Part shown: piece by piece, positions 16,208 to 25,055 of the stretch
How the letters are laid out: each line of letters begins with the position of its first letter
Numbering within the stretch: the first letter of the stretch is position 1
NCBI RefSeq assembly: GCF_000317285.1
Contig: NZ_AJLN01000135.1
Coordinates: 1 to 35,585, forward strand
Reading direction: 5' to 3'
DNA: 35,585 nt
Origin: Chlorogloeopsis fritschii PCC 6912
GTDB lineage: Bacteria; Cyanobacteriota; Cyanobacteriia; Cyanobacteriales; Nostocaceae
The notes under the pieces: generated by a model
The model's database searches: none
Told to the model about the DNA's origin: nothing
Seen by the model: only the letters and a program-made list of their open reading frames with translations
Position numbers and translations under genes: made by a program

Positions 16208-17554
16208 CTAAGAAGTAAATAGAGAATTGATGGGAAGCCCCCATCCTAAAAAGATGCGACTACCTATCAACAGAATGAGTGATGTCAGAAATATAAAAGT
16301 AGCTTGAATATCTTGTTTTATACAGGCAAGTTTTTCACGCCAAAGTCCATAAGTAATTACCCCGTAGAAAGGAAGGTCATTAAGTGCAACTACAAGAACC
16401 GCTCCAGCTATACCCATAAGATAAAATCCAAGCGGCAATCCAATAATCATAAAAATAAATTTGGTCAAGCTACCGATCGCTGCATACTTAGCTTTACCAA
16501 CAGCAAAAAGAGATGTATCAATTGTTTGGGTGAGTATACGAGGCCATATACCCAAGGCTAATAGCGGAAACATCCAAGAAGCCTGAACATACCTTTGATC
16601 GTATAAAGTCAAAATTAAGATATCCCCAAAACTGACCATAACTGTCAAACCTAATGCCATTGCAATCAGAACAGGCTTGCGATTATTTTGAATTTTGATA
16701 CGAAAAATATCGCGAGGCAGATCAGCAGATTTGGAAAACACAGGAAAAATTACCTTACTGCTAAGTGCCAAAAGTACCTGACGCGGAATATCAGCGAGTG
16801 TAAAAGCAATGCCATATATGCCTAAAAGCTCGATGGAAATTAATTTGCCGAGAATGAGGCGATCGGATTGTTCAGCCAAAAAATATAAAGCTGTCGAAAC
16901 AAAGATCCACCTACCAAAAGATAATATGGCTTTGACTGCATTTCGATCCCAAACAAAGCGATTGGGCGGCCCAGAATTTAAAAGATGACTGCCAATCATC
17001 CAAAGTAAAGCGTTCACAAGGCCACCAATGACAAGCGCCCAGATGCTCCGACTCAAAGCAGCCCAGATCATCATCACTATCAAGGAAATCGTCTGTACTC
17101 CAAGTTCAAAAATTGCTAACTTACGTACAGCTAAATGCCGATTGAGCGTAAACAAAGCAGTGGAGTTAAAGCCAGAGATAATCGTGTTTAGACCAACGAT
17201 TGGAAGTAGCCATAAAAGCTGGGGTTCTCCATAAAAGTTAGCAACTGGCCAGGCAATCAAAGCGCAACACAACCACAAAACAAAACCACGAATTATTTGT
17301 AATGTCCAGGCAGTATTGAGAAAAGCTGGTTCATCCCCTCGCTTATTTTGAATGATGCTCTGACCAATACCGATGTCTGAGAATAAATTTAAGCCAATGA
17401 TGAAAATGTTAATCAGTGCCATCAGTCCGAACAACTCTGGGAAGAGTAAGCGGGTCAGAATTAAGTTACTACCGAATCTCAAGATTTGGCTCGCTCCATA
17501 GCCAGCGAATGTCCAAACTGCGCCACTGATGGCAAGCTTCTTTAATGAGGTCAT
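16208..17554 (-). CDS. Oligosaccharide flippase, Wzx/MOP superfamily
   Basis: A 448-residue protein of about twelve to fourteen hydrophobic helices. The N-terminus (AISGAVWTFAGYGASQILRFGSNLILTRLLFPELFGLMALINIF) has the form typical of Wzx and PST-type flippases, with the conserved FG-(L/M)-x-A segment. These proteins move lipid-linked repeat units across the inner membrane before polymerisation. Together with the Wzy-like gene and the Wzz/BY-kinase it marks a Wzx/Wzy-dependent pathway. Confidence 0.9.
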   Translation of the reverse strand: MTSLKKLAISGAVWTFAGYGASQILRFGSNLILTRLLFPELFGLMALINIFIIGLNLFSDIGIGQSIIQNKRGDEPAFLNTAWTLQIIRGFVLWLCCALIAWPVANFYGEPQLLWLLPIVGLNTIISGFNSTALFTLNRHLAVRKLAIFELGVQTISLIVMMIWAALSRSIWALVIGGLVNALLWMIGSHLLNSGPPNRFVWDRNAVKAILSFGRWIFVSTALYFLAEQSDRLILGKLISIELLGIYGIAFTLADIPRQVLLALSSKVIFPVFSKSADLPRDIFRIKIQNNRKPVLIAMALGLTVMVSFGDILILTLYDQRYVQASWMFPLLALGIWPRILTQTIDTSLFAVGKAKYAAIGSLTKFIFMIIGLPLGFYLMGIAGAVLVVALNDLPFYGVITYGLWREKLACIKQDIQATFIFLTSLILLIGSRIFLGWGLPINSLFTS

Positions 17555-17601
17555 GGTTTTTTTGAGGAGAATAAATCAGCAGCAGAGAGACTCATTAGTT
17601 T

Positions 17602-18894
17602 TTAGTGCAATATTTTGACCTGGACTTTACAATTGTCTACGTCGTCAACAGTTGATGAAGTATCAATAGCCTGGGTTTTGAAATTCTCATGACTAGATTG
17701 AAACAGTGCTGCTAACTTACCAGCTTCGATAGCGATGTTGTGCTGTTGAAGAACCCGGCTTCGACCTTTGGCACCCATTTGTTCAAGCTGTTCTATCGGA
17801 AACTGCAATACTTCCCGCATTGCTGCCACTAATGCTTTGATTGAGCCAGGTGGTACTAACCAACCGCAAACTCCGGGTTCGACTAATTCAGGAATCCCGG
17901 CGATATAAGTGCTAATGACTGGACGAGATAATGCCAGTGCTTCCATGAGTACCACTGGTAAACCTTCGGCAAAACTGGGCAATACCATTGCTCGTGAAGC
18001 TAGGATGTGTTGGCGAACCTCTGCATTGCTAGCCCAGCCGATAATTTCGACATAATTTTGCAACCCAAGTTGGGCGATCGCGTTTTCTATTTCGTCCCGC
18101 AGGAGTCCGTCGCCAATTAATACCAGCTTGAACTGCAAACCTTCGCCTACTAATTGAGTAGCGGCATCTAGTAAAAGCAGATGCCCTTTGGCTTGGCTCA
18201 TTCTGGCAACACAGACGAAGCGTGGCTCAGACGGTATGAAGGTGGGTGTCATGTCTAGAAACATATCGTCTACACCACAATGAACAACATGAATTTTTGA
18301 CCACTGGGATCGGGCACACCAGCGATACAGTTGGCTCTTGCCAAAGGAGCTAACTGTAACTACAAAAGTAGCCCGTTCAACTTTTTCTACCAAGGATAGA
18401 GACTGGACAGAATCAAATTCTTCAGGCCCGTGAATGGTAAAGCTGTAAGGGGGGCCACCCATTGCCGAACACAACATTGCTACCGTGGTGGAATTAGTTC
18501 CGAAGTGAGCGTGAACATGATCTACATATGCTTTTCTCCACCAACGTAAAAGCACGCAAGCCTCTGCTAAGTAGATTAAATGATACAAAATACCTCGCTC
18601 GGAACGCCAACCAACTCTCAGCGCCAGCCACAGGGCTTGTAGAAAACGAATTGGCCTTGCGATCGCAACGTAAAGTAAACTCACAATTAAACCTATTTTC
18701 CCGATTCCTAAAACTACCTGAGTCTTCTCCAACTCTGATATGTCCGCTTCGTCAACCAGCTCAGTACCGCAAGAACGGATTGCAAATCGCTGAATGTTAA
18801 TGCCTTGCTTCTCCAAGCTGGCGATTTCTCGGCGAATAAAGCTGTGGCTGACTTTGGGATATTGATTTATCAAGTAGGCGATCGTTGAAGACAT
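17602..18894 (-). CDS. Family-4 glycosyltransferase (WcaL/colanic-acid type)
   Basis: GT-B fold transferase. The N-terminus MSSTIAYLINQYPKVSHSFI matches the exopolysaccharide GT4 group. The C-terminal domain has the family EX7E motif (EGLPVVLMEAL) and the sugar-nucleotide strand FVCVARMSQAKGHLLLLDA. ATG 18894 is chosen over an upstream start at 18915 because conservation begins at MSSTIAYL. It is the first gene of the second minus-strand block, 47 bp before the flippase gene, with about 820 bp of non-coding DNA upstream. Confidence 0.9.
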   Translation of the reverse strand: MSSTIAYLINQYPKVSHSFIRREIASLEKQGINIQRFAIRSCGTELVDEADISELEKTQVVLGIGKIGLIVSLLYVAIARPIRFLQALWLALRVGWRSERGILYHLIYLAEACVLLRWWRKAYVDHVHAHFGTNSTTVAMLCSAMGGPPYSFTIHGPEEFDSVQSLSLVEKVERATFVVTVSSFGKSQLYRWCARSQWSKIHVVHCGVDDMFLDMTPTFIPSEPRFVCVARMSQAKGHLLLLDAATQLVGEGLQFKLVLIGDGLLRDEIENAIAQLGLQNYVEIIGWASNAEVRQHILASRAMVLPSFAEGLPVVLMEALALSRPVISTYIAGIPELVEPGVCGWLVPPGSIKALVAAMREVLQFPIEQLEQMGAKGRSRVLQQHNIAIEAGKLAALFQSSHENFKTQAIDTSSTVDDVDNCKVQVKILH

Positions 18895-19716
18895 CTTAAT
18901 TTCGCAATTAATCAAAATATTGGGTTGTCTTGCTAGAAAAACTAATATTGAGTATTCCTAATAGCTCAAAAAGCTTTATTGTTCATTTACTATGCTTCAC
19001 TAAGTAGAAATTATTGAGAAGCATAATTTTAGTTTTAACCACACCACAATTTACTACTGGTAAGAAAGCTGAGGAAATTTATTTCTGAAATCTTCGCTAC
19101 AACCGTACAAACCCAGACTGTGCAATAGGGTCTTATATTCTTAATCAGCTATCACTAAAACCCACACACGTCATTTTAAAAAAAAATCAAAACTAAAGTG
19201 TTATCTGATTACAACCTTCATCTAATCTTAATTCAATTTCCAAAGCATTTTGCAAGTCTTGTTAACCTCTGACCAAAAGCTTACGGTGTATTCTATCATA
19301 TTTATTCATAAAGATTTTATTAAGACTCAATTTTTTAGATGCAAAAAAGGAGAAATCTGAGTCGGTTTAAGATAGAGATTGCTTGGTTTGTTCGATACCT
19401 GAATCCTTATTCATTTCTTATTATTTTCTTATTTTTATGTAGTATCCTATGAAGATGTTCAACAGTATATCAATATAAAGTTGAGGAAGCGTTAGCAGAG
19501 TGAATCATCTGACTCTGATTGTTCCAGTATGCTTTCCTCTGTTACTACATGGATAAAGTTAAGTTTATTGAATTCCAAGAATCCATATCAAGCATTTTTA
19601 ATAGTACTCATTCTTGAATACAATTGTTCTGGTTGCCCATAAAAGAAATTTCTTAACACTCTAGATGTTGAATCTAAATAGATAAACTTCTCGTGACTCA
19701 ACTAAGTTAAATATTT
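18895..19716. promoter_or_regulatory. Long divergent intergenic region between two GT4 genes
   Basis: About 820 AT-rich bases separate the minus-strand GT4 (operon head) from the plus-strand GT4. It must hold promoters for both directions. I see no ORF, no recognisable RNA gene and no strong hairpin. Length suggests long leaders or regulatory sites. No specific operator can be named. Confidence 0.45.
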
Positions 19717-20916
19717 ATGGCTAACTCAAGACCTAAATCGCTCCGCATTCTATACGCAGCTGGGCCTGGAAATGTAATCGGAACATACAAATATTGGCTT
19801 AACGGACAGGATGATCCTTCACAAGTCTGTGTTACTTATTCTGGACAGTTTTATGATGTATGTCGCTTCTTAGATGCAGAAGGTTATGTCATTTCATCAT
19901 TTAAAGAAAAAGAATTTTTTCATGATGGTCAATTCACAATTGAGCACAGACCAATGCAATTTAAGAATGCGTCAGGCATACTGTATCACTTAAATCAAGT
20001 TTGGTATGGGATAGGCTTAATTTTTTCTGCCTTAACTTGGAAGCCTGACATAGCAGTTGTAAATGAAGGTACAACACATTGGTTTGTGTTATCTATCTTA
20101 CCGTATTTGGGAGTAAAAGTAGTACCATCTTTGCACTGTACCCTCTGGCGCAAGTATATACCCCTAACAACTACAGAGAAAATAATTTCAAGACTGAATA
20201 AACATTTTTTTACTAATGGATGTACTGCTGTTTTGACAGCATCGATAGATATTTCTAAGCAGGTTCAGGAGTGCGCTGGAGGGCGCTCTCGACCAATCTT
20301 TGAATTTCTGCCTATGTACCGTAGATCTGTCTTTGATGGTATTGCTCCTCCAAACGAGCAGTACTTGCCATTTATAGTTTTGTTTGTAGGTCGCATCGAA
20401 GTATATAAAGGTGTATTCGATCTCCTAGAAATTGCTAAACGTTTTTCATGCAAGGGAAGGCAGGACATTAAATTTGAAATTTGTGGAACAGGATCGGCAT
20501 TAGAATCTTTACGATTTGCGGCTCAACAATCTAAAGTTGATTCATTTTTTGTATGTCACGGCTATTGCAATCGACCACAAATGCGTGAAATCTTGGGTAG
20601 AGCACATATTATCATTGTGCCTACAACAACAGCTTTTGTTGAGGGATTTTGCCAGGTGGTAGCCGAGGGAATTTTAGCTGGTCGTCCTGTGGTAACTTCG
20701 TCTGTAACTCCGGCTTTATCCTATGTATCCGATGCTGTTGTTGAAGTCCAGCCTAATGACGTCCAAGGATATGGTGATGCATTGCTGAAGTTATATAGCG
20801 ATCGCAATTTTTATGAACAAAAGCGTCAGGCTTGCTTGCAAGTTCAAGAACAATTTTATGACCCCTCAAACAGTTGGGGAAATGCCCTTAAATCTGTTCT
20901 AAAGACAATTCAGTAG
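19717..20916 (+). CDS. Family-4 glycosyltransferase
   Basis: A 399-residue GT-B transferase. FIVLFVGRIEVYKGVFDLLEIAK begins the nucleotide-sugar domain, IKFEICGTGSALESL follows, and EGFCQVVAEGILAGRPVV is the EX7E motif. The N-terminal domain (LRILYAAGPGNVIGTYKYW) resembles transferases that act on lipid-linked glycans. It is the only plus-strand gene inside the cluster and faces the minus-strand operon across a hairpin terminator. Base composition is like its neighbours. Sugar specificity unknown. Confidence 0.88.
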   Translation: MANSRPKSLRILYAAGPGNVIGTYKYWLNGQDDPSQVCVTYSGQFYDVCRFLDAEGYVISSFKEKEFFHDGQFTIEHRPMQFKNASGILYHLNQVWYGIGLIFSALTWKPDIAVVNEGTTHWFVLSILPYLGVKVVPSLHCTLWRKYIPLTTTEKIISRLNKHFFTNGCTAVLTASIDISKQVQECAGGRSRPIFEFLPMYRRSVFDGIAPPNEQYLPFIVLFVGRIEVYKGVFDLLEIAKRFSCKGRQDIKFEICGTGSALESLRFAAQQSKVDSFFVCHGYCNRPQMREILGRAHIIIVPTTTAFVEGFCQVVAEGILAGRPVVTSSVTPALSYVSDAVVEVQPNDVQGYGDALLKLYSDRNFYEQKRQACLQVQEQFYDPSNSWGNALKSVLKTIQ

Positions 20917-20943
20917 TAGTTATATATGCGTATAAAAAGTAAT

Positions 20944-20975
20944 TTTGAGAGAGTAGCAAAAGCTATTCTCTCAAA
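20944..20975. terminator. Bidirectional hairpin terminator between converging glycosyltransferase genes
   Basis: TTTGAGAGAGTAGC (20944-20957) pairs with GCTATTCTCTCAAA (20962-20975) around an AAAA loop, fully paired if one G-U is allowed. On the minus strand a T-rich run (ACTTTTTAT) follows the stem. It sits in the 143-bp gap between stops at 20916 and 21060. Confidence 0.75.
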
Positions 20976-21059
20976 TTCGACAAAGTTCAGAAACATCAGA
21001 AAACACGCTTTTAACTACTGTTAAGTTTTTGGATTCTGAGTTATTTATTAAGAATAATA

Positions 21060-22115
21060 TTACACTGTTCTAGAGTAGATTTTTCCTTTTAGATAAGCAA
21101 TTTCATTCTTTAAATTTTCTTTAATGGGTAACTCCAAAATTTTAAACATATCCTTGATACGATAACGCCAATCATGCCTATTTAAGCATTCACGATAGTT
21201 TCTTTGTGAGTTAGCAATCAAAGTATTATTATCACTTAATAATTCCTCAAAAAATGGGATCCAATCTGCTGAATCATCTGGAACTTCAATTGTGCTGTTT
21301 TGCCAGTTTAACAAATTAGCTACTCCTTTACCGAAAGGTTTTTTGCCTACAACATTACAACCAGATGACCAAGACTCAAACCAACGCATTAGAATTGGTG
21401 AGTGTCCTTGAAAACGTTCCACATTGCTTGCTTCAAAGCATAAACTAATTTTCGATCTACTTAAAATTTTGAATAGCAATTTTGTGTGTTCTGGGATATC
21501 AAAAACCTCAGGTTGAGAGAACGTAGAATGAAGATATATCCGATTATTTTGCTTCTCATTGAAGCTTCGCTGTAAACACTTATGTATTTTGGGTTCAGTT
21601 CTTCCGTAGCCGATGATATCAATGCTACGAGAAATTGAATTTGAGCCTAACTTAAGTACATCAGTTGCCAATGGTAAAAATGTCGTAGTTAACTTAGTAT
21701 TGCTGTTGATGATATCGGCAATATCAGCACAAATTACGAATAAATGATCCAAATATGGAATTACATCTCTATCCAAATGAGATGAATAAAAGCCATCTAA
21801 TATGTAGCCTATGCGTAGGTCAAATTTCTTGAGAAGAGACTTAAGAGCATGAATTGATAAAAGAAATCTAGGCCCTAAACCAATAACTAAGAGTATATTT
21901 GGCCCTTTATCGAGAATAGGTAAGTTATCAATTTCATACCATGACTTAAAAATTCGGTACCTGTAGCGTTTTAGGAACTGAATCTTATTGTTTGGTAAAG
22001 GGTAAATGAATGTAGCATCAAAGGTAGATGATAGTACTTCCTCAAGTGGATAAAGCACTGACCAACCAACATGTTTATTTCCAGGATAAAGTTCTGACAA
22101 TACAAACAGATTCAT
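21060..22115 (-). CDS. Glycosyltransferase-like protein (GT-B, family uncertain)
   Basis: A 351-residue protein starting at ATG 22115 (MNLFVLSELYPGN); the frame extends to a TTG at 22139, which is less likely. The N-terminal half alternates strands and helices (ILLVIGLGPRFLLSIHALKSLL, RIGYILDGFYSSHL, LDHLFVICADIADII). The C-terminal half has IDIIGYGRTEP, ISLCFEASN, GHSPILMRWFE and SGCNVVGKKPFGKG, the pattern of a GT-B acceptor/donor pair as in CgeB-like or GT1/GT4-like enzymes. No EX7E motif is evident. It is the last gene of the first minus-strand block. Confidence 0.7.
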   Translation of the reverse strand: MNLFVLSELYPGNKHVGWSVLYPLEEVLSSTFDATFIYPLPNNKIQFLKRYRYRIFKSWYEIDNLPILDKGPNILLVIGLGPRFLLSIHALKSLLKKFDLRIGYILDGFYSSHLDRDVIPYLDHLFVICADIADIINSNTKLTTTFLPLATDVLKLGSNSISRSIDIIGYGRTEPKIHKCLQRSFNEKQNNRIYLHSTFSQPEVFDIPEHTKLLFKILSRSKISLCFEASNVERFQGHSPILMRWFESWSSGCNVVGKKPFGKGVANLLNWQNSTIEVPDDSADWIPFFEELLSDNNTLIANSQRNYRECLNRHDWRYRIKDMFKILELPIKENLKNEIAYLKGKIYSRTV

Positions 22116-22209
22116 ATTATTATCATCATGATTTATCAAATAACTCTCTATCAGACATCTCGCTTGGCCACTACCTATTTTGCGTCTATACCCCGTATTT
22201 AATTCTTTC

Positions 22210-22920
22210 CTAATTTTTCAGCAAAGTCCTCGTTAAGCTAGCAAATTGTTTGAGAAGAGGTAGTTGGTCAAACCACTGTGGAGTAATATCACTACGCGAA
22301 CTTCGCTGACCTCCAAAACTTGGAATTGTAATTAGCCTAACAACATCTGGATGTTTTGATTGGAAAAGGTTATAAACTCCATCTGGTGATATTGGGCCAC
22401 AATCAGGATGACCAAGAGGCATTTTGAGTGACAACTCAAAAAAATTAATTACTCTATCAAATATTTTATTGTTGACTCCATAAAAGTGCGCTCCGATTAT
22501 TCCTGTAGACAATGATTGAAGTTTACCGAAAGAATTTTTATTTTGATTAAATACCTGCTCAGAAAAGTATCCAAAGTGGACAATATCCCAGTTAATCTTA
22601 TGCAGTTGCTCAATCAGTACATCCTCATACTGCTGAAAATATTCTGAAAAAGCTAGATCATCCTCCATAATCAAAACATTATTTAGGTTGTACTCTTTTG
22701 CTAGCTTTAGTACAGATAAATGACTTAAAAATGCTCCCTTGTATCCTATCTTTTCAAATGGAGCGGCAGTATCTGGTCTAATTGCTGAAAAAATCTCAAC
22801 CTTTCCTGGAGTAAATGGCATTCCTGCTTTTTCCAGTTCTTTTTCCATTGCTTGGCGTCGGTCTACTCTATAAGGGAGATTGATGACGTAGATACGGTCG
22901 AAAAATTCTATGAATTTCAT
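22210..22920 (-). CDS. Family-25 glycosyltransferase
   Basis: A 236-residue protein with the GT25 hallmarks: FDRIYVINLPYRVDRRQAM at the N-terminus, GAFLSHLSVLKLA and VLIMEDDLAF (acidic metal-site motif). GT25 enzymes are LPS-type beta-galactosyltransferases and relatives. The ATG is clear. It lies 123 bp downstream of the phytanoyl-dioxygenase-like gene and about 95 bp before the next transferase. The sugar is not determined by sequence. Confidence 0.88.
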   Translation of the reverse strand: MKFIEFFDRIYVINLPYRVDRRQAMEKELEKAGMPFTPGKVEIFSAIRPDTAAPFEKIGYKGAFLSHLSVLKLAKEYNLNNVLIMEDDLAFSEYFQQYEDVLIEQLHKINWDIVHFGYFSEQVFNQNKNSFGKLQSLSTGIIGAHFYGVNNKIFDRVINFFELSLKMPLGHPDCGPISPDGVYNLFQSKHPDVVRLITIPSFGGQRSSRSDITPQWFDQLPLLKQFASLTRTLLKN

Positions 22921-23043
22921 TTTTTTAGTTGATATAGATAGAAAACTAAATTGGTAGCTTTACTCAAGTTATCATCCGACAAAGATTATTCAGGCTTCTT
23001 GAGTGTGGTGAATTTAACTTATAACAACTGCTCTAAAAATTCT

Positions 23044-23892
23044 TTAGCTAAAAGAGGGAATTTGTTTTAGTCTAGAAAAAGTTTGGTCATGATATTGCGT
23101 ACAATGTTCTGGTCGTAAAGGTTGAGCACTAGTGTAGACAAAAAACAGAGCAGAGCGCTCAATTTTACGAGATTTACCATGATGATAAACTCCTTTAGTA
23201 TCGGTAAAAATTACTGTTCCTGCTGAACCTAGACATGATTTCCAAGCTATTCTAGGTACAATTTCTTCTAATTGTTCATCAGTAATACCTAGAGCGTGTG
23301 CCTTCTTAACTTTGGAATTGATTTGCCAAGTTAATAAAGGTGTAATTCTATGTTTCGGAATATATTCAAAAGGCCCATTATCTTCACTTACATCGCTTAA
23401 ATAAACAATAATCTTCAAAATCCGACGGTCTTCTAAATCTTGATGCCATAGTTCTGTAGTTATAGGTTTTTCATTAGCAAAATCTCGCCGTAAGTGTACA
23501 CCCTGAAATATAATCGGAAGACCAATGTAATTCTCAACTATCTTGAGAATAGTTTCTTCATGTGCCCATGAAAAAAACTCTGGTAAATCTGTAACTGTGA
23601 AAATTTGTGGAAATGCCGGAGAAAAAGCTTGAGGAAGAATCTTCTCCATAATATTCAACTGATTTCTTGCAGCCTTAAGAAGCTGTGAGGTAGAAGTAAA
23701 ACCCAAATCTTCTAAGGTTGTAACGTAAACTCCCTCCCTCTTACAAGCGTCAACAATAAGTTGTTCTTTGGGGGCAAGTTTAGGTAGATTTTTCCCATAC
23801 CTTAACAACGCAACTCTATAAGAAAAATCAGATGGTATTTGAGAAAGTTGAGAAATTTTCCGCTGAAGTCTTGGTCGAAATCCTTTTAGCAT
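23044..23892 (-). CDS. Phytanoyl-CoA dioxygenase-like non-haem Fe(II) oxygenase
   Basis: The open frame reaches a TTG at 23940, but ATG 23892 (MLKGFRPRLQRK) is preferred, giving 282 residues. Motifs fit the PhyH family: ELWHQDLEDRR (H and D iron ligands, near residue 148), then IVYLSDVSEDNGPFEYIPKHR, and YHHGKSRKIERSALFFVY (distal H and the Arg that would bind 2-oxoglutarate). The family hydroxylates or halogenates diverse small molecules. Lying between a GT2 and a GT25, it probably modifies a sugar or substituent of the polymer. The reaction is not assignable. Confidence 0.85.
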   Translation of the reverse strand: MLKGFRPRLQRKISQLSQIPSDFSYRVALLRYGKNLPKLAPKEQLIVDACKREGVYVTTLEDLGFTSTSQLLKAARNQLNIMEKILPQAFSPAFPQIFTVTDLPEFFSWAHEETILKIVENYIGLPIIFQGVHLRRDFANEKPITTELWHQDLEDRRILKIIVYLSDVSEDNGPFEYIPKHRITPLLTWQINSKVKKAHALGITDEQLEEIVPRIAWKSCLGSAGTVIFTDTKGVYHHGKSRKIERSALFFVYTSAQPLRPEHCTQYHDQTFSRLKQIPSFS

Positions 23893-23950
23893 CTTAAAAA
23901 CTACTAAAATTTTAATTAATATAAGAACAATTAAAACCAAATTTCATAAA

Positions 23951-24952
23951 CTATTCAATGAGGGGATGATAATACTGTGTAGAATCAGTAGTAAAAATTG
24001 GAATTTTGCAATTAAAAATAGCTAAATAAATAAAAAACAAAAAATAACTTACTATTTTCATAAACCAGAAAGGCCAGTGTATAAAACACCATAGATAATA
24101 TTTGAATCTTCTGAAAAAATTATCTTTCGTTAACTCTTCTTTTAAAAGATTAAAAATCATTTTTCTGTAAAAATTGCGAGGATAGCCTATCTTCTGAAGT
24201 TTCATATAAATCTCTGGTATGTCTTGATGTATAATTTTAAACCATGCTTTTGGATCTTTTTGCCAATCGCTAACACCCACAATACACTTTATATAGTTAT
24301 TTTTGGTGACTACAACGTTTCCTTGAGAAGCACAATATCCAGACCAATATGCAAGACATCCCCAGTTTTTTACGCAATTTGGCCACTGTTTTAAAGCAGC
24401 CTGTGCTAATTCTCTTCGATATATAGTAGCGGTTAAAAAAATTACGCTACCAAAGTTTTTTTCTATACAATGTTGAAATGTAGTTTTGCCATCATAAATA
24501 TTTTTATTGTTGTCAAGATTAGTATCAAACCAGTGTTCTGATATTACTTCACCTGTTTTTATATTTAGGTCTGAAAAATTTAGATATAGTAATGTTAAAT
24601 CAGGAGTTTTCTTCAATGTCTTTAACACATAAGCAAGCGTATTTTTGAGTATTAAATCGTCATCACCAATTATCCAAGTATATTGACTGGTTGAAACATT
24701 TAGGCAATAAGTAATATTTTTTATACAGCCGATATTTTCGTCATGTCTGTTTGGCTTGAATGTTGTTTTTACAAACGCCATCTGCCATTCTTTAATTACA
24801 CTCTGTGTCTCATCATTTGAACAGTTGTCAGAAATAATAACTTCACATTCATCTTCAAAGCCCTTGATATCTTGAGCAAGCCAAGCAAGCTGATGATTAA
24901 GTTGTCGAGCACGATTAAATGTTGGAATACAAATAGAAAGTATTTTTTTCAT
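23951..24952 (-). CDS. Family-2 glycosyltransferase
   Basis: A 333-residue GT-A transferase. The N-terminus ILSICIPTFNRARQLNHQL, VIISDNCSNDETQ and WIIGDDDLILKN (acidic metal site) are classical GT2 motifs. An aromatic, hydrophobic C-terminal segment (CFIHWPFWFMKIVSYFLFFIYLAIF) probably anchors it to the membrane. The ATG is followed by a Lys run (MKKILS). Part of the first minus-strand block; donor and acceptor unknown. Confidence 0.9.
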   Translation of the reverse strand: MKKILSICIPTFNRARQLNHQLAWLAQDIKGFEDECEVIISDNCSNDETQSVIKEWQMAFVKTTFKPNRHDENIGCIKNITYCLNVSTSQYTWIIGDDDLILKNTLAYVLKTLKKTPDLTLLYLNFSDLNIKTGEVISEHWFDTNLDNNKNIYDGKTTFQHCIEKNFGSVIFLTATIYRRELAQAALKQWPNCVKNWGCLAYWSGYCASQGNVVVTKNNYIKCIVGVSDWQKDPKAWFKIIHQDIPEIYMKLQKIGYPRNFYRKMIFNLLKEELTKDNFFRRFKYYLWCFIHWPFWFMKIVSYFLFFIYLAIFNCKIPIFTTDSTQYYHPLIE

Positions 24953-25055
24953 TTTCTTTAGTGGCTAAGTTTTCAAGCAGCGTTTTTTTTTAAAGCTTTA
25001 AATTGACTAAATAAGTAAAGTTCATCTATGTGCAATTAACAGTTACAAATTAAAT

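Noticed and set aside
18895-19716. NtcA-type or other named operator in the long divergent gap
   Set aside because: I could not find a convincing GTA-N8-TAC palindrome with a spaced -10 box by eye, so no site is called.
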